Below, one piece after another: positions 1 through 5,884 of a stretch of DNA of 12,701 nt. This stretch comes from Pseudomonadota bacterium (GTDB taxonomy: Bacteria > Pseudomonadota > Gammaproteobacteria > Steroidobacterales > Steroidobacteraceae). The stretch is taken from contig JAEYXD010000109.1 in the NCBI GenBank assembly GCA_023428645.1, positions 1 to 12,701 of the forward strand, given 5' to 3'. Position numbers and translations under genes: made by a program. Numbering within the stretch: position 1 is the first letter of the stretch; every line of letters begins with the position of its first letter. The notes below the pieces were generated by a model that saw nothing but the letters and a program-made list of their open reading frames with translations, searched no databases and was not told the origin of the DNA.

Positions 1-662
1 CCAAGTCGATCGATTCGGGACCCGCGAGCCCCTGGCCGCTTGCCGTCCTCGTCAATGCCGGCTTGTTGGCGATCTTCGCCGTGCAACACAGCGTCATGGC
101 GCGGCCGGCCTTCAAGCGCTGGTGGACCCGCTTCGTCCCACGTTCCGTCGAGCGCAGCACCTACGTGCTGTGCGCGAGCCTCGCCCTGCTGTTGATGTAT
201 TGGCAATGGCGTCCGCTGACCGCGCTCGTATGGTCGGTCGACAGCTCGGCGGGGGCATTGGCGCTGCAGGTCGGCTTTTGGGCTGGATGGGCGCTCGTCG
301 TCGCGAGCACATTCCTGATCAACCACTTCGAGCTGTTCGGCCTGCACCAGGTCGTCGCGAATCTCCGTGGCCGCGTACCGCCCGAGCCGACGTTCCGCAC
401 GCCGGCGCTGTATCGCTATGTTCGGCATCCGCTCTATGTCGGCTTTCTGTTCGCGTTCTGGTGCACGCCCACGATGACCGCGGGCCACTTGCTGTTCGCC
501 GTCGCGACGACGGGCTACATCCTGCTAGGCATCTGGTTCGAGGAGCGCGATCTCATCGCGCACTTCGGCCAACGTTACGTGCGCTATCGATCCGAGGTTG
601 GAATGCTCATCCCCAAGCTGCGACTGCGCCGTAAGCCAGCCGCGCGGGAGTCCGCCGGCTGA
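1..662 (+). CDS. mddA: MddA-like methanethiol S-methyltransferase (NnrU/ICMT-type membrane methyltransferase), 5' end missing
   Basis: The reading frame is open from the left edge (first full codon at base 3) to TGA 660-662, giving 219 residues. The N-terminus lies outside the window. The first in-frame start-like codons (TTG 63/66) fall inside conserved sequence, so they are not the true start. Conserved pieces include AVQHSVMARP near the beginning, RHPLYVGF in the middle and EERDLIAHFG...RYVRYR near the end. The RHPxY and EERD motifs form the SAM and substrate end of isoprenylcysteine-methyltransferase-like proteins. About four hydrophobic membrane segments are visible. MddA enzymes methylate methanethiol with S-adenosylmethionine to make dimethyl sulfide. 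That activity is assigned by family resemblance; a methyltransferase acting on another thiol or small molecule is possible. The fold and family call is strong, the exact substrate less so. Confidence 0.82.
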   Translation, partial: KSIDSGPASPWPLAVLVNAGLLAIFAVQHSVMARPAFKRWWTRFVPRSVERSTYVLCASLALLLMYWQWRPLTALVWSVDSSAGALALQVGFWAGWALVVASTFLINHFELFGLHQVVANLRGRVPPEPTFRTPALYRYVRHPLYVGFLFAFWCTPTMTAGHLLFAVATTGYILLGIWFEERDLIAHFGQRYVRYRSEVGMLIPKLRLRRKPAARESAG

Positions 663-736
663 TCGACGCAGTGCGGGAACCCAGGGCATGCGCCGGCTCT
701 TCGAATGATGACGTTGGTCGATCGTGGAGTCGGTGT

Positions 737-1015
737 ATGCATGTCAAATTTGCGAGTGTGCTGTCGATCGCTTTCCTGTGCCTGGCCGGATGCGGCAACG
801 ATGACGGCAAGTCGATGGGCAACGGGCCGGGCAACGCGGACGGCATCGGCAATCGCGCCGACCCGCCGGCGGCAACGACCAATGAAGCATCGCGCTATGA
901 AGAGCGGAAGGAATCGTCGACGACGGACCCGAACGCCGCGATGACGGGGCCGAGCGGCACGATGAACGACACCGGCGAGCCGCCGCGAGGCCCGGCGCCG
1001 GCCGAGCCTCGATGA
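737..1015 (+). CDS. Small low-complexity lipoprotein, unknown function
   Basis: This encodes 92 residues starting at ATG 737, with a GGAG Shine-Dalgarno at 726-729. A longer in-frame start at 671 has no such site and would put 22 polar residues before the signal peptide. The N-terminus is a lipoprotein signal peptide (K4, then a hydrophobic run) ending in lipobox LAGC at residues 16-19, so Cys19 should be lipidated. Position +2 is Gly, not Asp, which by the E. coli rule predicts outer-membrane sorting. The mature part is hydrophilic and rich in Gly, Asn, Thr and Pro, has no recognisable domain and looks disordered. It follows the methyltransferase by 74 bases on the same strand and converges on the dehydrogenase gene with a 13-base gap. 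I do not recognise a family. Confidence 0.7.
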   Translation: MHVKFASVLSIAFLCLAGCGNDDGKSMGNGPGNADGIGNRADPPAATTNEASRYEERKESSTTDPNAAMTGPSGTMNDTGEPPRGPAPAEPR

Positions 1016-1028
1016 TCCGCGAAGCCGC

Positions 1029-1895
1029 TCAGATGAGCGGCTTGCCTCCCGTCACGGCGACGGTTGCACCCGAGACGTAGCTCGACTCATTGCTCGCGAG
1101 CATCACATACACCGGCGCAAGCTCGCAGGGCTGCGCCGGACGCTGCATCGGCACCTGCTCGCCGAAGTGCTGCACTTTCTCGCTCGGCATCGTCGCCGGA
1201 ATCAGCGGCGTCCAGACCGGTCCCGGCGCGACGCAGTTCGCGCGAATCCCCTTCTCCGCGAGCAGTTGCGCGAGCCCGCCCGTGAAATTCTGAATGGCGC
1301 CTTTCGTCGTCGCATACGCGAGCAGTTGCGGATTCGGCGTATCGGCGTTGATCGAGGCCGTGTTGATGATGCTGCTGCCCGGCTTCATGTGTTGGACGGC
1401 CGCCTTGGTGATGTAGAACATCGAGGAGAGATTGGTCGCGAACGTCTTGTCCCACTCCGCGTCCGAAATATCCTCGATCGACTCGAACGTCATTTGATGG
1501 GCGGCGTTGTTCACGAGCACGTCGATGCGCTTGAACGCCTCGACGGTCTTCTGCACGAGCGCGCGGCAATGGCCGGCTTGCGAGATGTCGCCGGGCACGA
1601 GAATGCAACGTCTGCCGGCGGACTCCACGAGCCGCTGCGTTTCGCGCGCGTCCTCGTGCTCGTTCAAGTAGCTGACGACGACATCCGCGCCTTCCCGCGC
1701 GAATGCGAGCGCCACGGCGCGGCCGATGCCCGAATCCGCCCCGGTGATCAAGGCGACCTTGTCCTTCAAGCGGTTCGAGCCGACGTATGAATCCTCGCCG
1801 TAGTCCGGCGCGGGCTGCATGTCTTCGCTGGAACCGGGCACGTGCTGTGACTGCGGCGGAAACGGCGGCTTCGGATATTCCTTCGGCTCGAGCAT
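1029..1895 (-). CDS. SDR-family oxidoreductase, YghA-like
   Basis: This encodes 288 residues, close to the roughly 290 usual for the YghA subgroup of short-chain dehydrogenases. That subgroup carries a Pro-rich N-terminal extension before the Rossmann fold, as here (residues 1-40). The nucleotide-binding motif TGADSGIG is at 51-58, Asp103 lies in GDIS, and NNAA at 129-132 replaces the usual NNAG. The catalytic Ser181, Tyr194 and Lys198 (YATTK) are all present, followed by the PGPVWTPL loop at 224-231. It should be an active soluble NAD(P)(H)-dependent oxidoreductase; the substrate cannot be read from the sequence. I chose ATG 1895 because GGAG lies 7 bases upstream. An in-frame ATG at 1925 would place a T-tract and half a hairpin inside the coding region. 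The gene stands alone on its strand. Confidence 0.88.
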   Translation of the reverse strand: MLEPKEYPKPPFPPQSQHVPGSSEDMQPAPDYGEDSYVGSNRLKDKVALITGADSGIGRAVALAFAREGADVVVSYLNEHEDARETQRLVESAGRRCILVPGDISQAGHCRALVQKTVEAFKRIDVLVNNAAHQMTFESIEDISDAEWDKTFATNLSSMFYITKAAVQHMKPGSSIINTASINADTPNPQLLAYATTKGAIQNFTGGLAQLLAEKGIRANCVAPGPVWTPLIPATMPSEKVQHFGEQVPMQRPAQPCELAPVYVMLASNESSYVSGATVAVTGGKPLI

Positions 1896-1913
1896 GAGAG
1901 ATCTCCAATCGTG

Positions 1914-1962
1914 AAAAAATGGCATGGCCTTGCCGCCTCAACCCGCGCAGGGCGAGGCGGCA
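1914..1962 (-). promoter_or_regulatory. Hairpin and T-tract leader upstream of the SDR gene (possible attenuator)
   Basis: Read on the minus strand, a perfect 9-base inverted repeat (TGCCGCCTC at 1931-1939 with GAGGCGGCA at 1954-1962, three further C-G pairs inside) is followed by a smaller stem. That stem is GGCA/TGCC within 1921-1934, then one A and six T residues (1914-1919). Both stems use bases 1931-1934, so they cannot form together. The T-tract sits about 20 bases before the chosen ATG 1895. This resembles a leader terminator/antiterminator pair, but the terminator stem is only 4 bp. It may simply be a terminator for antisense transcripts or a chance structure. Confidence 0.35.
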
Positions 1963-2197
1963 CGATGCTCTCTTCGTCGTGATACCAAAGCGCCGCGGCG
2001 CGCAAGGTTCCCTGACCTTCGAGACTGGCGACCCTGCCTGCGCGCGCTCCATAAGAAGCTGATTTCAACTTGGCCCACCGCCCCGGCTTCGATCGCACCG
2101 GATTCGTCGCTAAGACATGTGCTGACGCATGGCCTACGACGGATTCCGTGTTGCGCCGCTCTGTCGAGCGCGTCACACAAACAGCGCCGAGACACTG

Positions 2198-2226
2198 TTG
2201 TTCGTCCGCGCGCGCCGTTGTCAACT
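2198..2226 (+). promoter_or_regulatory. Candidate promoter ahead of riboswitch 1
   Basis: TTGTTC at 2198-2203 and TCAACT at 2221-2226 are 17 bases apart and sit just upstream of the first riboswitch. The match to the sigma-70 consensus is only partial. However, the blocks TTGTTCG and CGTTGTYAACTGC recur with identical 11-base spacing upstream of the second riboswitch, and the DNA between them is not conserved. Transcription would start near 2233, about 30-40 bases before the aptamer. The remaining upstream part of this gene-free stretch (1963-2197) holds only a GC palindrome at 1990-2001 and no recognisable gene. An activator site instead of a promoter core is possible. Confidence 0.45.
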
Positions 2227-2259
2227 GCTCGCGTCGGGATGCGGATGCACAGCCGCAGC

Positions 2260-2345
2260 CTCGATAAGCAGGGCAAACCCGCCGCGAGGCGGGGACGCAA
2301 AGCCTCCGGTCTTCCAGTGGGAGATAGCGGGGTTGCCGAACACGC
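2260..2345 (+). promoter_or_regulatory. Cyclic-di-GMP-I (GEMM-I) riboswitch 1
   Basis: The aptamer core is recognisable by eye. AGGGCAAACC is at 2270-2279, a P2 stem closes on a GCGA (GNRA) tetraloop, and GGACGCAAAGCCTCCGG follows at 2293-2309. A short P3 stem (TCTTCC/GGGAGA) precedes TAGCGGGGTTGCCGA, which ends near 2339. These are the invariant segments of the class-I c-di-GMP riboswitch known from Vibrio Vc2. The equivalents of Vc2 G20 and A47, which contact the ligand, fall at 2272 and 2299. P2 has 6 bp plus a GNRA loop, as in Vc2, so the tetraloop-receptor contact should be kept. It lies about 140 bases before the lipoprotein start at 2483 on the same strand. The outer P1 boundary is approximate. 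Confidence 0.93.
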
Positions 2346-2466
2346 TTCGTAGCGTGCTCGTCGACGTCATCGATTGCAGCGATTGCACACGCAACGTTGC
2401 AACCGTGGCATCGCGTCACTTGCTCGTGACCCATAGACCCCCGCACACGGAATGCGCGTGAGCGGG
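2341..2466 (+). promoter_or_regulatory. Leader between riboswitch 1 and its gene; candidate expression platform
   Basis: Two hairpins stand out. The first, CACGCT-TCGT-AGCGTG (2341-2356), begins at the last base of the aptamer and could compete with the closing P1 helix. The second spans 2440-2466: CCCGC pairs with GCGGG and CACG with CGTG around one A/A mismatch, and it ends four bases before the GAGG Shine-Dalgarno at 2470-2473. Between them are a GTCAC/GTGAC hairpin (2415-2430) and a 10-base palindrome at 2391-2400. No T-tract follows any stem, so a classical intrinsic terminator is not visible. Control of translation or Rho access fits better, but which structure does the switching is unproven. 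Confidence 0.4.
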
Positions 2467-2482
2467 CACGAGGATGACGCGA

Positions 2483-3190
2483 ATGCACGTGCGCCGATCA
2501 GGACTGACCGCTACTGTTTCCCTTTTCATTGCACTGAGCGCGCTCGCAGGCTGCAAAGGCGGCGGCGGCGGCGCGAACTCGAACACGGCGGCGCCTGCCG
2601 CGGTGTCGAATCAGGCGCACGTCCCCGACGCGCACGGCAATCGCGCACCGGCCATCAGCGGCGTGGCGCCCACGAGCATCGCCGCCAATGTCGTCTATGC
2701 CTTCGCGCCGGAAGCAAACGATGCCGACGGCGATCTGCTCAGCTTCCAGATCCGCAACAAGCCGAACTGGGCGACATTCAACACCGTGACCGGCCAGCTC
2801 ACCGGCACGCCGTCCGCGGCACACGCCGGCGTATACGCCGACATCGTGATATCCACGAGCGACGGCCAGAGCACGGCGGCGCTGCCCGGCTTCGCGATCA
2901 CCGTCTCGGCGCCCGCGAGCGGCGCCGCGCAGCAGGGTGCGACGCTCTCTTGGACGGCGCCCAGCGAAAACACCGACGGCACCGCGCTCACCGATCTCAC
3001 CGGCTTCATCATCATGTATGGCGAGTCGGACACCGCGCTGACGCAGAGCGTGCGCATCGACAACCCCAGCGTTGCGACCTATGTATTCGACGAACTGCCG
3101 GCAGGAACGCACTACTTTGCCGTCAAGGCGATCTCCGCCAGCGGCGGCGAGAGCGACGCGTCGCAGCTGGTCAGTAAGAGAATTGGCTGA
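2483..3190 (+). CDS. Ig-like/fibronectin-III lipoprotein, c-di-GMP riboswitch controlled
   Basis: This encodes 235 residues from ATG 2483, chosen because GAGG at 2470-2473 is 9 bases upstream. ATG 2474 (three residues longer) has almost no spacing to it. A signal peptide ends in lipobox LAGC (21-24). Cys24 should be lipidated, with Lys at +2 suggesting the outer membrane. A Gly-rich and Ala/Asn linker follows. Residues about 54-142 look like a cadherin/He_PIG-type Ig domain, with the DADGD...NWATFN...TGQLTGTP pattern. Residues 153-235 are a fibronectin-III domain (SWTAPSENTDG...YVFDELPAG) running to the C-terminus. Such domains usually serve in surface or matrix interactions; no catalytic motif is visible. 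The upstream GEMM-I aptamer implies control by cyclic di-GMP. It is a paralogue of the lipoprotein at 5387-5830, which lacks the Ig-like domain. Confidence 0.87.
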   Translation: MHVRRSGLTATVSLFIALSALAGCKGGGGGANSNTAAPAAVSNQAHVPDAHGNRAPAISGVAPTSIAANVVYAFAPEANDADGDLLSFQIRNKPNWATFNTVTGQLTGTPSAAHAGVYADIVISTSDGQSTAALPGFAITVSAPASGAAQQGATLSWTAPSENTDGTALTDLTGFIIMYGESDTALTQSVRIDNPSVATYVFDELPAGTHYFAVKAISASGGESDASQLVSKRIG

Positions 3191-3319
3191 GAGTTGCGCA
3201 GCGCCACTTAACTTAGAACGGCCATCCCTCCCCTGCTGCGCGACGGCAGCGGCGTCGGTTGAAGCCTGCTTGTTTGGGGAGCACGATACGCCGCCTGGGG
3301 TACTCACCTTCGGGGTTGA

Positions 3320-4930
3320 GTGGTGCGAGCGTTGGCCATTGTCGAAGCTCGAAGGCGCCTGAGCGCGGCGCTCGCGCACGCGAGGTCGCGCACCGCGATC
3401 GGTTGCACGGCCTCCGCGGTTTTCCACCTCGCCCTGTTGCTCGTCATCACCGGCATGAACGTGCGTTCCGGTGATCCGACCGCGACGCCGATCTTGTTCA
3501 TCGAAGAGGTCTCGCCGCGCGCACCTCGGCAGACTTCGCAACCGACCCCTGAGGCCACGCCGCCCGTTGCGGCCGAAGCGGAATCCGCCCCGCCAAGCCC
3601 CACCGCACCGAAGCTCGACATCGAGCCACAGATCGACGCGACACTCGCCGATCGGCTCCTGAGAATGCAGGCAGCGGCGATCACGACGCCCACGCTCGCA
3701 AGCGAGGTCGACGAGCCCGCGATCACGTTCGACGACGCCCCGAGCGCCACACCCGCCCCGCCCTTGCCGCCGAATTTCGATGTGCCGCGCATCCGCAAGG
3801 TCGAGGTCGCGCCGCACGTACAGGCGACGGTCCTCGACCGTGTGATGCAAGCGGCGCAGACGCTCGTGAAAGCCGACACCACCGAGGTCGCCTGGCAGGA
3901 AGACGGCCGCGAGTACCGTGCCGTCCTCAAGCGCGAGGCGAACGATGACAGCATGGATCTCGAGCAGATCGCCGCCGAGGTCACGATGACCGATCAAGGA
4001 TCGAGCATGCAGACGAAGCTGCTGTTCTCGCGGCTCGCGTTCTCGCAATTCTCGCAAGTCGTCGATCGCTGGGATCCGAACGTCCAGCTGCACGATGACG
4101 AGATCGTCGGGCGCTTTCACAGCAACTCCGCCGTGTTCGTCGGCGCGACGTCGAGCGCGCGACCGAAATTCACGGGCAAGGTCACGACGGCGGCGCGCAA
4201 TCTACGTTTCGCGGGCGGCTCGCGACGGCTGCAAAACGAGATGTTTCAAGGCGGCCTGGAGACGTCCGCCGGGCGCATCGATTTCCCCCGGCACGCAGCG
4301 CCTTTCGAACTTTCGCCTCCGGAGGAAGACGCCCATGTGCGGCGCTTCGAGGATGACGTGCATATCACGCTCGCGGGCGATGGCAGCTATTCGTGGCAGT
4401 CGCGGCGTTCGGAAGTCGTCGAGCACGCGCGCTACGCGAGCGATGAGCCGGTGTATCTGCTCGCTGGCCCGAAGGCGACGCTCTACGTGCGCGGCGTCGT
4501 GAATGGCCGCGTGCTCGTGTACTCACCGCAGCGCATCGTCATCGAAGGCAGCCTCACCTACGCGCACGATCCACGCCGCGGCGATTCCGACGACTATCTG
4601 GGCTTGGTATCCGACGGCAATGTCGAGATCGCTCGCCCGTACGTGACGGGCCGCGGCGATCTGCGCATCGACGCCGCCGTGTTCGCGCGCCGCCATTTCA
4701 TCGTCACGAACATCGAGCATGCGCGCTCCGCGACGCTGTGGATCTATGGCAGCCTCACCGCGGGCACGCTGTCGGCGAGCGAGCCGCGCTACGCGACGAA
4801 GATCGAATTCGATCCGCGCTTCGATCGCGTGCGTCCGCCGGGATTTCCCTCGACGAATCGCTTCGAGCTGGCGAATTGGGATCGCAGTTGGCTCGTGAAC
4901 GACGAGGCGCCGATGCCGATTCACGACTAA
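3320..4930 (+). CDS. Membrane-anchored protein with Pro-rich linker and large periplasmic domain, unknown function
   Basis: This encodes 536 residues from GTG 3320; an in-frame stop precedes it directly and GGGG lies at 3312-3315. GTG 3323 is equally likely by spacing. A basic N-terminus precedes one membrane segment at about 28-46 (SAVFHLALLLVITGM). A Pro/Ala-rich linker (65-100) and a large soluble region follow. The anchor plus linker resembles TonB, including a His inside the membrane segment, but there is no TonB C-terminal domain. Residues 255-275 carry QLHDDEIVGRFHSNSAVFVG. The later part is beta-rich with repeated turns (VLVYSPQRIVIEGSLTY, DVHITLAGDGSYSW). The GR-H-S-N phrase reminds me of DUF4900-type pilus- and envelope-associated proteins, which is a weak recollection. 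It lies 129 bases after the first riboswitch-controlled lipoprotein and ends before the second riboswitch unit. Co-transcription is possible but not shown. Confidence 0.8.
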   Translation: MVRALAIVEARRRLSAALAHARSRTAIGCTASAVFHLALLLVITGMNVRSGDPTATPILFIEEVSPRAPRQTSQPTPEATPPVAAEAESAPPSPTAPKLDIEPQIDATLADRLLRMQAAAITTPTLASEVDEPAITFDDAPSATPAPPLPPNFDVPRIRKVEVAPHVQATVLDRVMQAAQTLVKADTTEVAWQEDGREYRAVLKREANDDSMDLEQIAAEVTMTDQGSSMQTKLLFSRLAFSQFSQVVDRWDPNVQLHDDEIVGRFHSNSAVFVGATSSARPKFTGKVTTAARNLRFAGGSRRLQNEMFQGGLETSAGRIDFPRHAAPFELSPPEEDAHVRRFEDDVHITLAGDGSYSWQSRRSEVVEHARYASDEPVYLLAGPKATLYVRGVVNGRVLVYSPQRIVIEGSLTYAHDPRRGDSDDYLGLVSDGNVEIARPYVTGRGDLRIDAAVFARRHFIVTNIEHARSATLWIYGSLTAGTLSASEPRYATKIEFDPRFDRVRPPGFPSTNRFELANWDRSWLVNDEAPMPIHD

Positions 4931-5023
4931 AGTCCGGCGCTGATCGCAACGCGCCACGTTCAGGGTTCGCCTTAGTCTCGCACCTTACTCTGTCGCCTCA
5001 CCCAGACGTCCGGAATCCGTCGA

Positions 5024-5052
5024 TTGTTCGGCGCTACCGCACGTTGTTAACT
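5024..5052 (+). promoter_or_regulatory. Candidate promoter ahead of riboswitch 2
   Basis: TTGTTC at 5024-5029 and TTAACT at 5047-5052 are 17 bases apart. The flanking blocks match the element at 2198-2226 with exactly the same spacing (TTGTTCG, 11 bases, CGTTGTTAACTGC). CTCTGTCG at 4988-4995 also has a counterpart at 2159-2166, at nearly the same distance. Transcription would start near 5059, about 40 bases before the aptamer core. No terminator separates it clearly from the gene ending at 4930. Confidence 0.45.
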
Positions 5053-5090
5053 GCGCTCCGTTGGAAGTGCAGCGCCGTCTGGCCTGCTTT

Positions 5091-5181
5091 CGACAGCGAA
5101 AGGGCAAACCCGCCGAGAGGCGGGGACGCAAAGCCTCCGGTCTCGCTGAGATAGCGACGATAGCGGGGTTGCCGAACGGAA
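5091..5181 (+). promoter_or_regulatory. Cyclic-di-GMP-I (GEMM-I) riboswitch 2
   Basis: The segments match those of riboswitch 1. AGGGCAAACC is at 5101-5110, a six-pair P2 stem closes on GAGA (a GNRA loop), and GGACGCAAAGCCTCCGG is at 5124-5140. GATAGCGGGGTTGCCGAAC at 5159-5177 is identical to the first copy. From AGGGC through the start of P3 the two differ at only one base, in the GNRA loop. P3 differs in sequence and is longer (TCGCT/AGCGA around GAGAT), as expected for a real variable stem. A local hairpin CTTTCG-ACAG-CGAAAG (5087-5102) overlaps the first two core bases and could be a ligand-free alternative fold. The aptamer is about 205 bases upstream of the lipoprotein start at 5387. 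Confidence 0.93.
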
Positions 5182-5234
5182 TAGCCAACCACCATTGTGC
5201 GTTTTGTTCGTTGCCGTCTTTTCTGTCCGCCGGC

Positions 5235-5379
5235 TGAAGACCTCGCGTCTTCAAGCGCGAGCGCGATCCCGCAGTGTCGGGATGCGCGCGCCGCTGCCCT
5301 CGCGGGAGACTGACGTTGCGTCCGTTGCTCGTGGTCTACAGCAACAGCCTGTCCCCCACAGCGAGGGGCAGCAAGGGGA
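5235..5379 (+). promoter_or_regulatory. Leader between riboswitch 2 and its gene; candidate expression platform
   Basis: A perfect 7-base stem lies at 5235-5253 (TGAAGAC/GTCTTCA). Close to the gene, TCCCC at 5352-5356 can pair either with GGGG at 5365-5368 or with GGGGA at 5375-5379. The latter is the Shine-Dalgarno of the lipoprotein at 5387. That gives a possible choice between a free and a hidden ribosome site. A T-rich patch at 5206-5223 follows no convincing GC stem. The leader shows no clear similarity to the one behind riboswitch 1. Confidence 0.35.
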
Positions 5380-5386
5380 ACGCAAC

Positions 5387-5830
5387 ATGGCAGCTACTAT
5401 TCGCGGACTTCGCTCCGCACTCGTCCTGGGCTCACTGGTTCTCAGCTCCGGCATGCTGGCTGGATGCCTCGGCGGCGGCGCCGACGGCAGCGGCAATCCC
5501 GGGTCGAGCGCGAGCGTATCCAATCCCCCGATCACTGCGCCGGTGAGCCAGCCCGCGACGGGCGGCGGCGTGGACGGCGCGACGCTCGCATGGACCGCTC
5601 CCACCGAAAACGTCGATGGCTCGCCGCTCACCGATCTGTCCGGTTACGTGATCGCGTACGGCACCGCGAGCGATGCGCTCACGGAGACCGTCACGGTCGA
5701 CAACCCGAGCGTCGATCGCTACGTGTTCGATCAACTGCCCACTGGCACGTACTATTTCGCGGTGCGCGCGGTTTCGGCCAGCGGCGCCGAAAGCGAGCTG
5801 TCCGAAATGGTCAGTAAGTCGATCGGCTGA
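5387..5830 (+). CDS. Fibronectin-III lipoprotein, c-di-GMP riboswitch controlled (short paralogue)
   Basis: This encodes 147 residues from ATG 5387, preceded by AGGGGA at 5374-5379. Upstream in-frame codons back to 5195 are leader RNA, not protein. The signal peptide ends in lipobox LAGC (24-27), with Cys27 the lipid site and Leu at +2. A Gly/Ser/Pro linker (28-64) leads straight to a fibronectin-III domain at 65-147. Compared with the lipoprotein at 2483-3190, the last 83 residues align without gaps, with 53 identities (about 64%, hand count). Both end VSK(R/S)IG. The Ig-like domain of the longer paralogue is absent here. The protein is expected to be exported and lipid-anchored in the outer membrane, with production tied to cyclic di-GMP. 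No ligand or partner can be inferred. A 6-bp hairpin (5833-5859) after the stop has no T-tract. Confidence 0.86.
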   Translation: MAATIRGLRSALVLGSLVLSSGMLAGCLGGGADGSGNPGSSASVSNPPITAPVSQPATGGGVDGATLAWTAPTENVDGSPLTDLSGYVIAYGTASDALTETVTVDNPSVDRYVFDQLPTGTYYFAVRAVSASGAESELSEMVSKSIG

Positions 5831-5884
5831 TCGCGCCCCCTCTTCGGACCCCAGGGCGCAGCAAGCCCGGCTACACTGCCGCGG

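Noticed and set aside
1990..2001. 12-base palindrome GCGCCGCGGCGC
   Set aside because: Pure GC palindromes are expected by chance in this composition, and no second copy or regulatory context was seen.
2258..2269. GCCTCGATAAGC looked like a sigma-28 -10 box
   Set aside because: It lies at the 5' edge of the aptamer, has no paired -35, and has no counterpart at the second riboswitch.
1924..2352. Plus-strand 142-codon frame across the region before the first lipoprotein
   Set aside because: It overlaps the aptamer, whose sequence is explained by RNA conservation, and its product has no recognisable features.
2452..3177. 241-codon plus-strand frame overlapping the first lipoprotein in another frame
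   Set aside because: Arg/His-rich shadow of a gene with a signal peptide and domains.
3191..3319. Searched for a third riboswitch or a terminator between the first lipoprotein and the 536-residue gene
   Set aside because: None of the GEMM-I segments occur. The CTGCTGC/GCAGCGG stem (3233-3252) and a small TTCG-loop stem have no T-tract.
2498..4120. 540-codon open frame on the minus strand opposite the first lipoprotein and the 536-residue gene
   Set aside because: Its translation is Arg/Gly-rich with no domain. It lies opposite two well-supported genes and arises from high GC at third positions.
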